A program made the translations under genes and the position numbers. A stretch of 64,000 nucleotides of DNA, taken from assembly GCF_000260715.1 (NCBI RefSeq), contig NC_017834.1, positions 1,798,001-1,862,000 on the forward strand. Reading direction: 5' to 3'. The notes beneath the pieces are model-generated. The model searched no databases and had not been told where the DNA came from. It saw nothing but the letters and a program-made list of their open reading frames with translations. Positions 26,570-36,776 of the stretch are shown here, in pieces. Source of the stretch: Bifidobacterium animalis subsp. animalis ATCC 25527 (GTDB lineage: Bacteria > Actinomycetota > Actinomycetes > Actinomycetales > Bifidobacteriaceae). Every line of letters starts with the position of its first letter. Within the stretch, counting starts at the first letter, position 1.

Positions 26570-27619
26570 TCACTTCGTTTCGGCGTTCTCTTTGGCGAGC
26601 TCCTCAACGAAGTCGCCGCACGCCTTGTCGAATTCCTTCGCGGCGTACTTCTCGCCCATGTTCGGGTGCTTCGGCACGCGAATCTGAATGCGTCCGACGA
26701 GGTCGCCGGTGCCGGTGCGCGTCTCCACGCCCTTGCCGCGCACGCGCACTTCCTCGCCGCTCGAGGTGCCCTTCTCGACCTTGAACGTGACGTCGTTGCC
26801 GTCGAAGTCCTTGGCGGAGATCTTCGCACCATCGACCGCCTGACCCACGGTGATCGGCAGATCCATCACGAGATCCTTGCCGTCCATCGTGAACTTCGGG
26901 TCTTCGGTCACGGCGACCGTCAGGTACATGTCGCCAGGCTTGCCGCCGTGCTGGCCTAGCTTGCCCTTGCCGGCGATCTTGATCTTCTGGCCGTTCTTCA
27001 CGCCGGCGGGAACCTTCGTCTTGAACTTCTTGCCCGCGGCCTTGAGCGAGACCGTGGCACCCTTGACGGCCTGACGGAACGTGAGCGTGATCTTCGAGTT
27101 GAGGTCGGCGCCATCCTCGGGCTGCGGTGCCGGGCGATACCCTGCGTAGGCACCGTCGCCGTAGTCCTCGTAACCGTGGCCGCCGAAGCCGTCTCTTCCC
27201 GCGCCACCGCCGAACATCGAGAAGATGTCGTCGAAGCCAGCGCCACCGGCACCGCCACCGTTCGTGGTGAAGCGGATGTGCGAACCGCCGTTGCCGCCAC
27301 CACCGAACATGGAGCCGAAGATGTCGGAGAAGTCACCGGCGTTGAATCCGCCGCCACCGGCACCGCCGGTGAAGCGTGCACCACCTGCTCCGAAGGAGCG
27401 GATCGCGTCGTATTTCTGGCGCGAATCCTTGTCTTTGAGCACGTCGTAGGCCTCGGAGATGTCCTTGAACTTCTCCTCGCCTTCCTTCGTCTTGTTGATG
27501 TCCGGGTGGTACTTGCGGGCGAGTTTGCGGTACGCCTTCGTGATCTCTTTCTCGTCGGCGTCCTTGGAGACACCCAAGGTCTTATAGAAATCCTTGTTCA
27601 GCCAATCATTCTCAGCCAT
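26570..27619 (-). CDS. dnaJ: DnaJ co-chaperone without zinc fingers
   Basis: A 349-residue Hsp40. The J domain (residues 10-75: [17 protein letters not shown], with KYHPDINK holding the HPD motif that stimulates DnaK) is followed by a Gly/Phe-rich linker ([19 protein letters not shown]) and two beta-domains. The four CxxCxGxG repeats are absent, so it is of the type II (CbpA/DnaJB) type although it sits in the dnaK operon. AAGGAGG lies just before the start ATG. An intrinsic terminator separates it from grpE, so it likely has additional own promoter activity. Confidence 0.93.
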   Translation of the reverse strand: MAENDWLNKDFYKTLGVSKDADEKEITKAYRKLARKYHPDINKTKEGEEKFKDISEAYDVLKDKDSRQKYDAIRSFGAGGARFTGGAGGGGFNAGDFSDIFGSMFGGGGNGGSHIRFTTNGGGAGGAGFDDIFSMFGGGAGRDGFGGHGYEDYGDGAYAGYRPAPQPEDGADLNSKITLTFRQAVKGATVSLKAAGKKFKTKVPAGVKNGQKIKIAGKGKLGQHGGKPGDMYLTVAVTEDPKFTMDGKDLVMDLPITVGQAVDGAKISAKDFDGNDVTFKVEKGTSSGEEVRVRGKGVETRTGTGDLVGRIQIRVPKHPNMGEKYAAKEFDKACGDFVEELAKENAETK

Positions 27620-27698
27620 GCTGCTGTGCCTCCTTTCGAGGCTAAAGTCTGGGTTGTATTCGTCAAAAAGTCTGTATGGGAATACCCATGCATGAAAA

Positions 27699-27737
27699 AT
27701 GGCCGTGAACCGTAAATCGAATGCGGTTCACGGCCAT
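27699..27737 (-). terminator. terminator between grpE and dnaJ
   Basis: A perfect 14-bp stem ATGGCCGTGAACCG (27699-27712) / CGGTTCACGGCCAT (27724-27737) is followed on the minus strand by TTTTTC. It lies directly after the grpE stop codon, within the heat-shock cluster, so read-through into dnaJ is partly limited. Confidence 0.8.
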
Positions 27738-27749
27738 CTCGCACGGGCG

Positions 27750-28438
27750 TCAGTTCTGCGGAGATGCGACCACCACGCGTGCCGCGCGAATCACACGGTC
27801 GCCGATGCGGTAGCCGGCCTCGACCACGGTGTCCACCGTCGCCTTGCTGGCCTCCGGATCCGGCTTGTGCAGGATCGCCTCATGCTTGGTGGGGTCGAAG
27901 TCCTCGCCTTTCAGGCCGAACTTCTCAACGCCGAACTTCTCGAAGGTCTTGTCGATCTTCGCAGCCACGGCCTTGAAGGAATCGTCCATCTCACCGTGCT
28001 CGCGAATGCGGTCGATGTCGTCGAGCGCCGGGAGCATTGCGGTGAGCACATCGATGATGCCCTGCTGGCGGGCACGATCCATGTCCTTCTTCGTGCGGTT
28101 GCGGTAGTTAATGAACTCCGCGCGCTCACGCTGAAGCGCCTCGAGGTATTCGGCGGCTTCCTTCTTGGCCTGGCCAAGCGGTGTGAGCGAGGAACCCTCA
28201 GCGTCGCCATCGGAGGCGGCGTCTGCGGTGGCTTCGGCAGCTGCCTTGGCAGACTCTTCGGAGGCCTGTTCGCCTGCAGATTGCTCCGCGGCGGCATCCT
28301 TGAGCATGTCGTCTTTCAGCTGCTCGCCGGTGTCCGATGGCGCATCGGCGCCATCGGCATCAGGGGACGCCTGCCCATTCGCCAGTTCGTCGGCGTCGGG
28401 CAGGTCGTTCAGGTAATCGTCCTTATTGAATTCGGACA

Positions 28439-28439
<1 letters not shown>
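27750..28439 (-). CDS. grpE: GrpE nucleotide exchange factor
   Basis: The 229-residue GrpE promotes ADP release from DnaK. The N-terminal 90 residues are acidic and disordered-looking (Asp/Ala/Glu-rich), followed by the long helix (LQRERAEFINYRNRTKKDM) and the C-terminal beta-domain ending VDTVVEAGYRIGDRVIRAARVVVA, the family signature. Its ATG overlaps the dnaK stop (TAATG), which indicates translational coupling. The long acidic leader is usual in bifidobacteria. Confidence 0.94.
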
Positions 28440-30304
<1,865 letters not shown>

Positions 30305-30401
30305 ACTGTATCTCCTTTTGTTATTCACTATTCGTGTTACGTTCTGTGCTCAAGCCCCGCCCGGACTCCGTTCTCACGGTTCCTCGCTAGGCTTTCTGAA
30401 A

Positions 30402-30422
30402 CTTGAGCCTACATCACTCAAG
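30402..30422 (-). promoter_or_regulatory. HAIR operator upstream of dnaK
   Basis: CTTGAGC-N7-ACTCAAG matches the HspR-associated inverted repeat CTTGAGT-N7-ACTCAAG in 13 of 14 positions. It lies 98 bases upstream of the dnaK ATG; hspR is the last gene of this cluster, so autoregulation through this site is expected. Confidence 0.85.
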
Positions 30423-30552
30423 TATTTCATTCCATCCTTTATTCCCATTGCAGAACAAAAAATCCCCACATTTTTCCAGACGCCCTGAAATCCGCGGATT
30501 TCCAACGATTTTCAGATTCCAAAAAGAGATATTTCAGCAAACGTTCAGATTG

Positions 30553-31055
30553 CAGTGGGTGACTTCCATACCGAGCGGCGTCCACGAATCTGGATGGCTC
30601 GTTTTGCATCTCCAATCTCAACAAGGCATTCCAAATCTCATCAAGCGCACCCTCATGAGACCGGACTGCAAATTCGGCACGATTACGCGCTCTCACGATG
30701 ACCCCGCTCGCAATTTCAATCTCATCGAAATACGGTAGATACGCCGAGAAGGTCTTTTTGAGACCGAGATTGCAAGCGTGGCACATCTTGCGCGCTCCTC
30801 GATGACCCCGCTCGCATCCCTGACCTCGACAGAGCATGGCGTCGCACACTCAGTAACCAATCTGAGACTGTCTTTGCAAAGCAAGCATGCTAAGACGCGC
30901 CTCCCATGCCCCGCTGAGACAGAACTTGCAAACATGGCAATCTCACAAGTCTTCAGACAACCTTTCCCGCAACTCCAGTCTCAACAAAGCACCACAAAAT
31001 GTTCCGCAATCGCCAGTCTGAGACTGCAATTGCAAAAGCGGCACGCAAAACCGCG
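30553..31055. repeat. 52-bp periodic array, family B, forward orientation
   Basis: No gene fits between the dnaK promoter and the lacI stop. GAGA boxes start at 30657, 30760, 30864, 30915 and 31020: spacings 103, 104, 51 and 105, i.e. one or two periods of 52. Each is followed by a TGCAA core and then GGCAC (for example GAGACCGGACTGCAAATTCG). The 30657 and 30760 units and what follows (CGATGACCCCGCTCGCA) are near copies shifted by two periods. The intervening units lack the box, suggesting erosion. Matches the arrays at 17.7 and 44.3 kb. Confidence 0.8.
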
Positions 31056-31056
31056 C

Positions 31057-32082
31057 TCACTCCCCCTCGTACCGCGAATCCGAGCCGCGCAGCACCAGCT
31101 TCGGCTCCAGAATCGCATGCGGCTGCTCCAGAGAGCGGCCCTCCAGCAGCGCCAGCGCCTTCATCGCCGCATTGCGCCCCATCTCGTACGGGTTCTGCCG
31201 CATCGTCGTCAGCTCCACCGTGTCGGCATACGGAGCGTCGTCGAATCCGATGATCGAATAGTCACGCGGCGCCTTGTAGCCGTGCCTGGCCAGCTTGATC
31301 ATGAGCGGAATCGCCATCATGTCCATCTGGCAGCAGATTGCATCGGGGAACCGGTCCTCGCTCAGCACGGCAGTGAGCGCATTGTCGGCGAAATCGCGGC
31401 CGCGCGGCACCGTGAGCACCTTCCAACTGATGTCGTGCGTGCTCTGTGCATGCTCACATGCGCGTATGAAGCCGTGCCCGCGCAGGTCTATCGACGCGTC
31501 GAGCGTCTCGGCCGCCGCCGAGCAGGTGTAGACGATCCGTTTGTGCCCGAGCTTGATCATATGCTGGGCCGCCCGGTACATGCCGCCTTCGTCGTCGATG
31601 GTCTCGGAGGCGTCGAAACGGAGCGGGCCTGGCGTGTTGATGCCGATGATCGGCACCTTCGTGCGACGCAGCTGCTCGATCTCCGCCGGCTCTATCGCGA
31701 ACGACGCCACGAACACGGCGTCCACGTTACGCAGCACGGGCAGCTCGGTGAAGAACCGGTCGCGCGTCTCGGCGTCGTTGATGTGCTGGTAAAGCGAGAT
31801 GTCATAGCCTTTGCCATGCATCACATCGTCTATGCCGGCGAACACCTCGGCATTGAACCAGCTCGTGATGTCTTCGCTCATGAGCAGCGCCACACGGTAT
31901 GTCTGCCCGGATTTGAGCGCCATCGCCGAGCGTGAGATGTTGAAGTCGAGCTTGTTTGCGGCATCCATCACTTTGTCGTGGGTGGCTTGCGAGACGAGCT
32001 GCGGCTTGGTGAATGCGCGCGAGACGGTGGAGATGGAAACGCCCGCCTCCCGTGCCACGTCACGAATTCCAGCCTTGTGCAT
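31057..32082 (-). CDS. LacI-family regulator (probable maltodextrin repressor)
   Basis: The 341-residue protein starts with a LacI helix-turn-helix and hinge (IRDVAREAGVSISTVSRAFTKPQLVSQATHDKVMDAANKL), then a periplasmic-binding-fold sugar domain. It is the last gene of a minus-strand cluster with malE-malF-malG-pulA, so it presumably senses a maltodextrin or glucose derivative and acts on the TTGCAAACG/CAAACGTTTG operators in this region. A second LacI gene at 48119 has a very similar DNA-binding helix (VSISTVSRSFTRPELVSAATR), so both could share operators. The ligand is not known. Confidence 0.88.
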   Translation of the reverse strand: MHKAGIRDVAREAGVSISTVSRAFTKPQLVSQATHDKVMDAANKLDFNISRSAMALKSGQTYRVALLMSEDITSWFNAEVFAGIDDVMHGKGYDISLYQHINDAETRDRFFTELPVLRNVDAVFVASFAIEPAEIEQLRRTKVPIIGINTPGPLRFDASETIDDEGGMYRAAQHMIKLGHKRIVYTCSAAAETLDASIDLRGHGFIRACEHAQSTHDISWKVLTVPRGRDFADNALTAVLSEDRFPDAICCQMDMMAIPLMIKLARHGYKAPRDYSIIGFDDAPYADTVELTTMRQNPYEMGRNAAMKALALLEGRSLEQPHAILEPKLVLRGSDSRYEGE

Positions 32083-32121
32083 TTCGTACCCCTTATATTC
32101 TTGCCGCAGCCTTGCGGCAGA

Positions 32122-32895
32122 TTAGTTCGCCATGCCGATCGCCGCGCAGAGCACGAGCATAATCGGGTAGACCGGGTAGAACGCCCAACGCGTCCACCGG
32201 TGTGTATAGCCGAGCTTGTCGTTGCGGTAGTGGAGCGCCACCGCACCCAAGCCAGGCGTCAATACGCAGGCCGCGCCGAATATGGCGGCCGTGAACACCA
32301 TCGTGTTCTCGCGGGAATGCAGGTAATAGTAGGTCACGCACATGCCGAGCGTCACAATGCCTACGTTCATGAGGCGTTGCGTCTGCCCGACCGACAGCAT
32401 GAAATCCCACAGCAGGCCGATGATGATCACACCTGCCGAAAGCACCACCTTGAGCACACTCGTGCGCCATGCGTACATGAGGTCGAGTATGCCGAGCACG
32501 ATCAGCGCGACCACGAGGCCGAACACGGGGTTCTGCGAGCGCATGTCGAACGCGCTGCCGAACATCACATAGTCATACGGCACCTCGCACACCAGCGCGA
32601 GCACAAGCAGGCGCAGCCCGTAGAGCCATGCGTTGCCCGTCCATTCGAATCCCTGGTAGAGCAGCCACGCGAATATGGGGATCGACGCCCATGAGATCGC
32701 CTCGCCGATCACGCAGACGGAGAGCGCGAACATGTTCTCGCGGCTCGGCGTGCCCACGATGTGCGGGAGTACGGCCACTGAGAACGGGGAGAAGAACAGC
32801 AGCACATCGGCAAGCACTTTCATACGGAACTGTGAGAGTCCTTTGCCCTTCACCTCTTTGTTGCGCTCCAAGTGGCGCGTGTATTCGTCTACCAT
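32122..32895 (-). CDS. TraX-like membrane protein
   Basis: The 257-residue polytopic protein has about seven hydrophobic helices and an N-terminus MKVLADVLLFFSPFSVA. The pattern fits the TraX family (named after the F-pilin N-acetyltransferase; usually of unknown function in Gram-positives), with R-G-like loop HRWTRWAFYPVYPIMLVLC near the C-terminus, where the conserved 'FYxxYPxHLxxL' lies. Cotranscription between a HAD gene and a lacI gene is suggested by gaps of 15 and 39 bases. A role in capsule or cell-surface acylation has been proposed for relatives; here only the context is clear. Confidence 0.7.
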   Translation of the reverse strand: MVDEYTRHLERNKEVKGKGLSQFRMKVLADVLLFFSPFSVAVLPHIVGTPSRENMFALSVCVIGEAISWASIPIFAWLLYQGFEWTGNAWLYGLRLLVLALVCEVPYDYVMFGSAFDMRSQNPVFGLVVALIVLGILDLMYAWRTSVLKVVLSAGVIIIGLLWDFMLSVGQTQRLMNVGIVTLGMCVTYYYLHSRENTMVFTAAIFGAACVLTPGLGAVALHYRNDKLGYTHRWTRWAFYPVYPIMLVLCAAIGMAN

Positions 32896-32910
32896 GCCGG
32901 TTCCCGTCTG

Positions 32911-33693
32911 TTATCTGAGCTTCTCTTCCAGAGTATCCGAACATTCGCGCTCACGCCCGTCTTCCGTGTTGGCGCGTTGTATGTAGGCGAGCACGCCCGC
33001 GTAATCGGAGCCTTCGAGCGAGCAGACTGCGGTGTCGCACTGCGCCGACGTGTGATTATCGGTGTGCAGGTAGATGCCGTCGATGTTGGCCATGCGCGCG
33101 CCGTCGATGTCGTTGCGCGGGTCGTTGCCCACCATCACCACATGTTCGGGCTCCACGTTCATGCGCACGAGCGCGCTGCGGAACAGTTCGGCGGACGGTT
33201 TGCGCACGCCTTCGTCGCTGGAGATGACCACTTCGTCGAACACGTCGCCGAGTCCGGTCAGCTCGAGTTCCGGCCGCGTGTAGCAGGACTGCGCGTTCGA
33301 GACGAGCGCCACACGCAGTCCCGCCGAACGAAGCTGCGTGAGCATGTCGAAGACACCTGGGTACAGGCGGAACTTCGTCGTGGCGGCACGCCGGAACGCC
33401 CACGCCACCTTTCGCGCATGGTCCAGACTGTCGTCGGCCCAGCATGCCTCGAGCAGACCGCGGTAGGCGGGCAGGAAGTCCGGCTCGAACCATTCCGTAC
33501 GCGTACGCGTCGCGTTGGCGCGCACCACCTGGCGACGGAATTCGTTGCGCAGCTGCGTGTTCGTGGCGTAATCGGCGCCGTTCTGGTACAGTGCCGCCCG
33601 CAATGCGGTCCACGCGGCGTCGGGATCCTCCTCGGTGTGTATGTCGATCAGCGTGCCGTACAGGTCGAAGAACACGGTTGTGTAGTGTGTCAT
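32911..33693 (-). CDS. HAD-family hydrolase in the maltodextrin operon
   Basis: A 260-residue HAD hydrolase. Motif I FFDLYGTLIDIHTEED, motif II LVSNAQS, motif III KPSAELFRSAL and motif IV GNDPRNDIDGARM show a functional active site. The subtype (cap C1) fits small-molecule phosphatases of the DUF type seen near sugar genes. GGAGGCGGC precedes ATG 33693. The gene lies between pulA and traX; perhaps it dephosphorylates a sugar phosphate from maltodextrin breakdown, which is speculation. Confidence 0.82.
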   Translation of the reverse strand: MTHYTTVFFDLYGTLIDIHTEEDPDAAWTALRAALYQNGADYATNTQLRNEFRRQVVRANATRTRTEWFEPDFLPAYRGLLEACWADDSLDHARKVAWAFRRAATTKFRLYPGVFDMLTQLRSAGLRVALVSNAQSCYTRPELELTGLGDVFDEVVISSDEGVRKPSAELFRSALVRMNVEPEHVVMVGNDPRNDIDGARMANIDGIYLHTDNHTSAQCDTAVCSLEGSDYAGVLAYIQRANTEDGRERECSDTLEEKLR

Positions 33694-33703
33694 GCCGCCT
33701 CCG

Positions 33704-35803
33704 TCAGCGTTCACATTTCCATATGCTCAGTGTGCGAGCGGGCATCGGGAATCTTCCGCCGGCGATCCGCATGCCCGTCTGCCGGAACTCGCCGGTCGAC
33801 GTGCCGCTCGAATCGAGCACGCACACCCACCGTTCTTCCGCGTGGCTCGCAAATTCCGGCGCTTCGGGCAGATCGTCGTGCAGACTGTCGGCAAACGCGG
33901 AATCGATGCGCTCGACCGGCAGACTGTATTCCTCGTCGTCCGGATTGACGAGCACGGCGACGTCGTCGCTGCGGTAGGCGACCGCGTTGCCCGGCGCCTC
34001 CACGGCGATGTGTTCGGCGTCGAACAGGCTCGGATTCGCGCGACGCACGGCGATCAGGCGGCGGTAGTAGTCCACGAGGCCCTGCATGCGTTCGGCGCGC
34101 GCCCAATCGAGTTCGTTCACCTTGACACCCGAGTTGAATGAGTTGTCGTTGCCGAACTTCGTTTTGCCGAATTCCTCGCCGGCGAGCATGAATGGGATGC
34201 CCGCGGCCGTGTAGATGAGTCCGACGGCGAGCGTGTTCGCCTCGAGCACCTTGTGGGTCTGCGGGCCGGGTTCCGCGCGGTAGGCGCGTTCGAGCGCGTC
34301 GTCGCGAGATTCCAGCGTTCTGTGCGAGTCATCGGCATACTCGGATTCCGCTTTATTCGCAGATTCCGGCGAGCCGTCACCGATCATGCTCAGGCACAGC
34401 TTGTCCCACAGCGTCCAGTCGTCGTGGGCAGAGACGTACTGGATAATCTGCCCGGCATTGCCTTCGTTGGTCTCGGGCGTGCGCCATGCGTCCACGGCGA
34501 GCTCGATCTGCGGCTTGGTATCGTGCGCGTTGCCGTTCACATAGCCTTTGATCTGGCGTTCGAACACATGCCCCTTGATCGCGTCGCGCGTGCGGTCGCA
34601 GAAATGGCCGATGCGCGGGTCGAGCAGATGCAGGCCCTCCTTGTTCGCAAGCTCGGTGCCAGGCAATGTGGAGCTCAGTCCGGCGGCCCACGGCTCGCCG
34701 TACATGATGAGGTCCTTGCCTCCGGGCAGCGCGTCGAGCGACCTGCGCACCGCGTTCATCGTGTCGGTGTCTATGAGCCCCATGAGGTCGAAGCGGAAGC
34801 CGTCGATGTGGTATTCGCGCGCCCAGTAGGTGACGGAGTCCACGATGTAGCGGCGCATCATCGCGCGTTCGCTGGCCATGTCGTCGCCGCAGCCGGAACC
34901 GTTCGACAGCGTGCCGTCGGCGTTGCGTCGCACGAAATAGCCGGGCACCACGCGTTCGAACCAGTTGTCGGCCGTGTACATGTGGTTGTACACCACGTCC
35001 ATGATCACCTTGAAGCCTTGGGCGTGCAGCGATTGGATCATCTGCTTGCATTCGGTGATGCGCACGGTGCCGTCGAACGGGTCCGTCGAGTAGGAGCCCT
35101 CCGGAACGTTGTAGTTAAGCGGGTCGTAGCCCCAGTTGTACTGCCTCGGATCGTTCTCGTCCACGGAACCGTAGTCGTAGAACGGCAGCAGCTGGATCGC
35201 GGTGACGCCGAGCTGTTTGAAGTAGTCGATGCCCGTGGGGAACTTCCCCTTGCCGTCCACGGTGGTGCCAAGGTCGGTGAAGGCCAGGTATTTGCCGCAG
35301 TGTTCGAGCGGGAAACCGCCATGCGGGTTCGCGCTGAAGCTGGCCACGTGCATCTCGGCCACCATCGTCTCGCCCAACGGGGTGGTCAGGTGCTCGTCGT
35401 GCTCCCAGCCGGCCGGGTCGGTGCGCGCGAGGTCGACCACCATGCTGCGCCGGCCGTTCACACCGGCGCCTTTGGCCCACGGGTCGGCGGTGCGCGCCAG
35501 GTTGCCGTCCTGTTGTTCCACCAAGTAGTCGTAGTAGGTGCCGTGCAGGTTCTCGTCGAAATGGATCGTCCACGCGCCGTCGCTTTGCAGTTCGGGCTGG
35601 TGGGTGCCCACCATGACGTCGCCGTCCTCCATGCTGGAACCTTTGGTGAAGAAGCGCAGTGTCACAGACTTCGCCGACGGGGCCCAGATTGCGAACTGGG
35701 TGCCATGGTCGTGTACCACAGCACCCAGTTCACGTTCCAGACTCAATGGGAACGGTTCTGCGACACCCGCCTTCAATCCTTCGGATTGCTGTGCGAGTGC
35801 CAT
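33704..35803 (-). CDS. pulA: type I pullulanase (alpha-1,6 debranching enzyme)
   Basis: A 699-residue GH13 enzyme that hydrolyses alpha-1,6 links of pullulan, amylopectin and limit dextrins. The diagnostic YNWGYDP motif of type I pullulanases is near residue 225. GH13 conserved regions: DVVYNHMY, GFRFDLMGLID (nucleophile Asp near residue 338), YGEPWAAG (acid/base Glu) and SAHDDWTLW. The N-terminal carbohydrate-binding/CBM48-like domain (FAIWAPSAKSVTLRFF) precedes it. No signal peptide, so it is cytoplasmic and acts on imported maltodextrins. It begins four bases after the malG stop. Confidence 0.93.
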   Translation of the reverse strand: MALAQQSEGLKAGVAEPFPLSLERELGAVVHDHGTQFAIWAPSAKSVTLRFFTKGSSMEDGDVMVGTHQPELQSDGAWTIHFDENLHGTYYDYLVEQQDGNLARTADPWAKGAGVNGRRSMVVDLARTDPAGWEHDEHLTTPLGETMVAEMHVASFSANPHGGFPLEHCGKYLAFTDLGTTVDGKGKFPTGIDYFKQLGVTAIQLLPFYDYGSVDENDPRQYNWGYDPLNYNVPEGSYSTDPFDGTVRITECKQMIQSLHAQGFKVIMDVVYNHMYTADNWFERVVPGYFVRRNADGTLSNGSGCGDDMASERAMMRRYIVDSVTYWAREYHIDGFRFDLMGLIDTDTMNAVRRSLDALPGGKDLIMYGEPWAAGLSSTLPGTELANKEGLHLLDPRIGHFCDRTRDAIKGHVFERQIKGYVNGNAHDTKPQIELAVDAWRTPETNEGNAGQIIQYVSAHDDWTLWDKLCLSMIGDGSPESANKAESEYADDSHRTLESRDDALERAYRAEPGPQTHKVLEANTLAVGLIYTAAGIPFMLAGEEFGKTKFGNDNSFNSGVKVNELDWARAERMQGLVDYYRRLIAVRRANPSLFDAEHIAVEAPGNAVAYRSDDVAVLVNPDDEEYSLPVERIDSAFADSLHDDLPEAPEFASHAEERWVCVLDSSGTSTGEFRQTGMRIAGGRFPMPARTLSIWKCER

Positions 35804-35807
35804 GTCG

Positions 35808-36776
35808 TCATCCCTTCACTGAACCGGACATCGACTCCTGGTAGAAGCGCTGCATCACGATGAACAGGATCGCGATCGGGATCGAGATGAGCACCGCGGC
35901 CGCCGCGAAGCGACCGAACCAGTTGTTGATGTACTCCTTGTCGAGCATGAGCCACAGGCCCAGGGAAGCCGTGTAGTTCTCCTGGGTGCGGGCGATCACC
36001 TTCGCCATGACGAAGTCGAGCCATGGGGTCAGGAAGCCGACGATCGCCTGGTACACGATCATCGGGCGGCAGATCGGCACGATGATGATCCAGAACACCT
36101 GCCAACGGGTGCAGCCATCGAGCATGGCCGCCTCGTCCAGCGAGGTCGGGATCGTGTCCATGTAGCCCTTCATCACGTAGAAGCCCGCACCGGTGCCGGC
36201 CGAATAAACCAGAATAAGCGCGAGGATCGTCGTGCCGTCGCCGGTCAGGCCCATCGCCTTGAGAATGAAGTAGATGGCGACCACCGACATGATGCCCGGG
36301 AACATGCCCAGAATGAGCACGAAGTTCATGAAGAACCTACGGCCGTGGAAACGCATGCGGCTCATCACGTAGGCGACGGAGAGCACGAAGAACACGGAGA
36401 TGATGCAGGTGAAGACCGCAATGATGAACGTGTTCATGAACATGCGCGGGAAGTCGAGCACGTTACGCTGCGTGAACAGCGTGATGTAGCTGTCGAACGA
36501 GTACTGCGTCGGGAAGAACGTGTCGGTGAACGGGGCCGTGTTCTTGTTGAAGCTTTCGAGGAAGATCCATACGATCGGCAACAACCATATGATGCCGAGC
36601 ACCGTCAGCAGCACGTAGGTGAGCACGTCACCGAGAATACGGCGTGACTTCTGATCCTTCCAGAAACTCTGTCGTTGTGCGTTGTGCGCATCTGCAAGCT
36701 CCGAATCGACACGCTTGTCGACGGCCTCGGCATATGCCTCGGAGGCCTTGGCCTGCGCCTTGGTTGCATTACTCAC
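35808..36776 (-). CDS. malG: maltodextrin ABC permease, MalG-like
   Basis: The 322-residue permease has six hydrophobic helices and the EAA motif (MDTIPTSLDEAAMLDGCTRWQVFW) that contacts the ATPase. It is a MalG-type subunit with its N-terminus in the cytoplasm. Its ATG overlaps the malF stop by four bases, so the two are coupled. It sits in the malE-malF-malG-pulA operon. The ATPase must be supplied by a gene outside this window. Confidence 0.9.
   Translation of the reverse strand: MSNATKAQAKASEAYAEAVDKRVDSELADAHNAQRQSFWKDQKSRRILGDVLTYVLLTVLGIIWLLPIVWIFLESFNKNTAPFTDTFFPTQYSFDSYITLFTQRNVLDFPRMFMNTFIIAVFTCIISVFFVLSVAYVMSRMRFHGRRFFMNFVLILGMFPGIMSVVAIYFILKAMGLTGDGTTILALILVYSAGTGAGFYVMKGYMDTIPTSLDEAAMLDGCTRWQVFWIIIVPICRPMIVYQAIVGFLTPWLDFVMAKVIARTQENYTASLGLWLMLDKEYINNWFGRFAAAAVLISIPIAILFIVMQRFYQESMSGSVKG

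Noticed and set aside
30439..30849. 136-codon minus-strand frame between dnaK and the lacI gene
   Set aside because: It lies in the repeat array, lacks a start signal, and composition matches the repeats.
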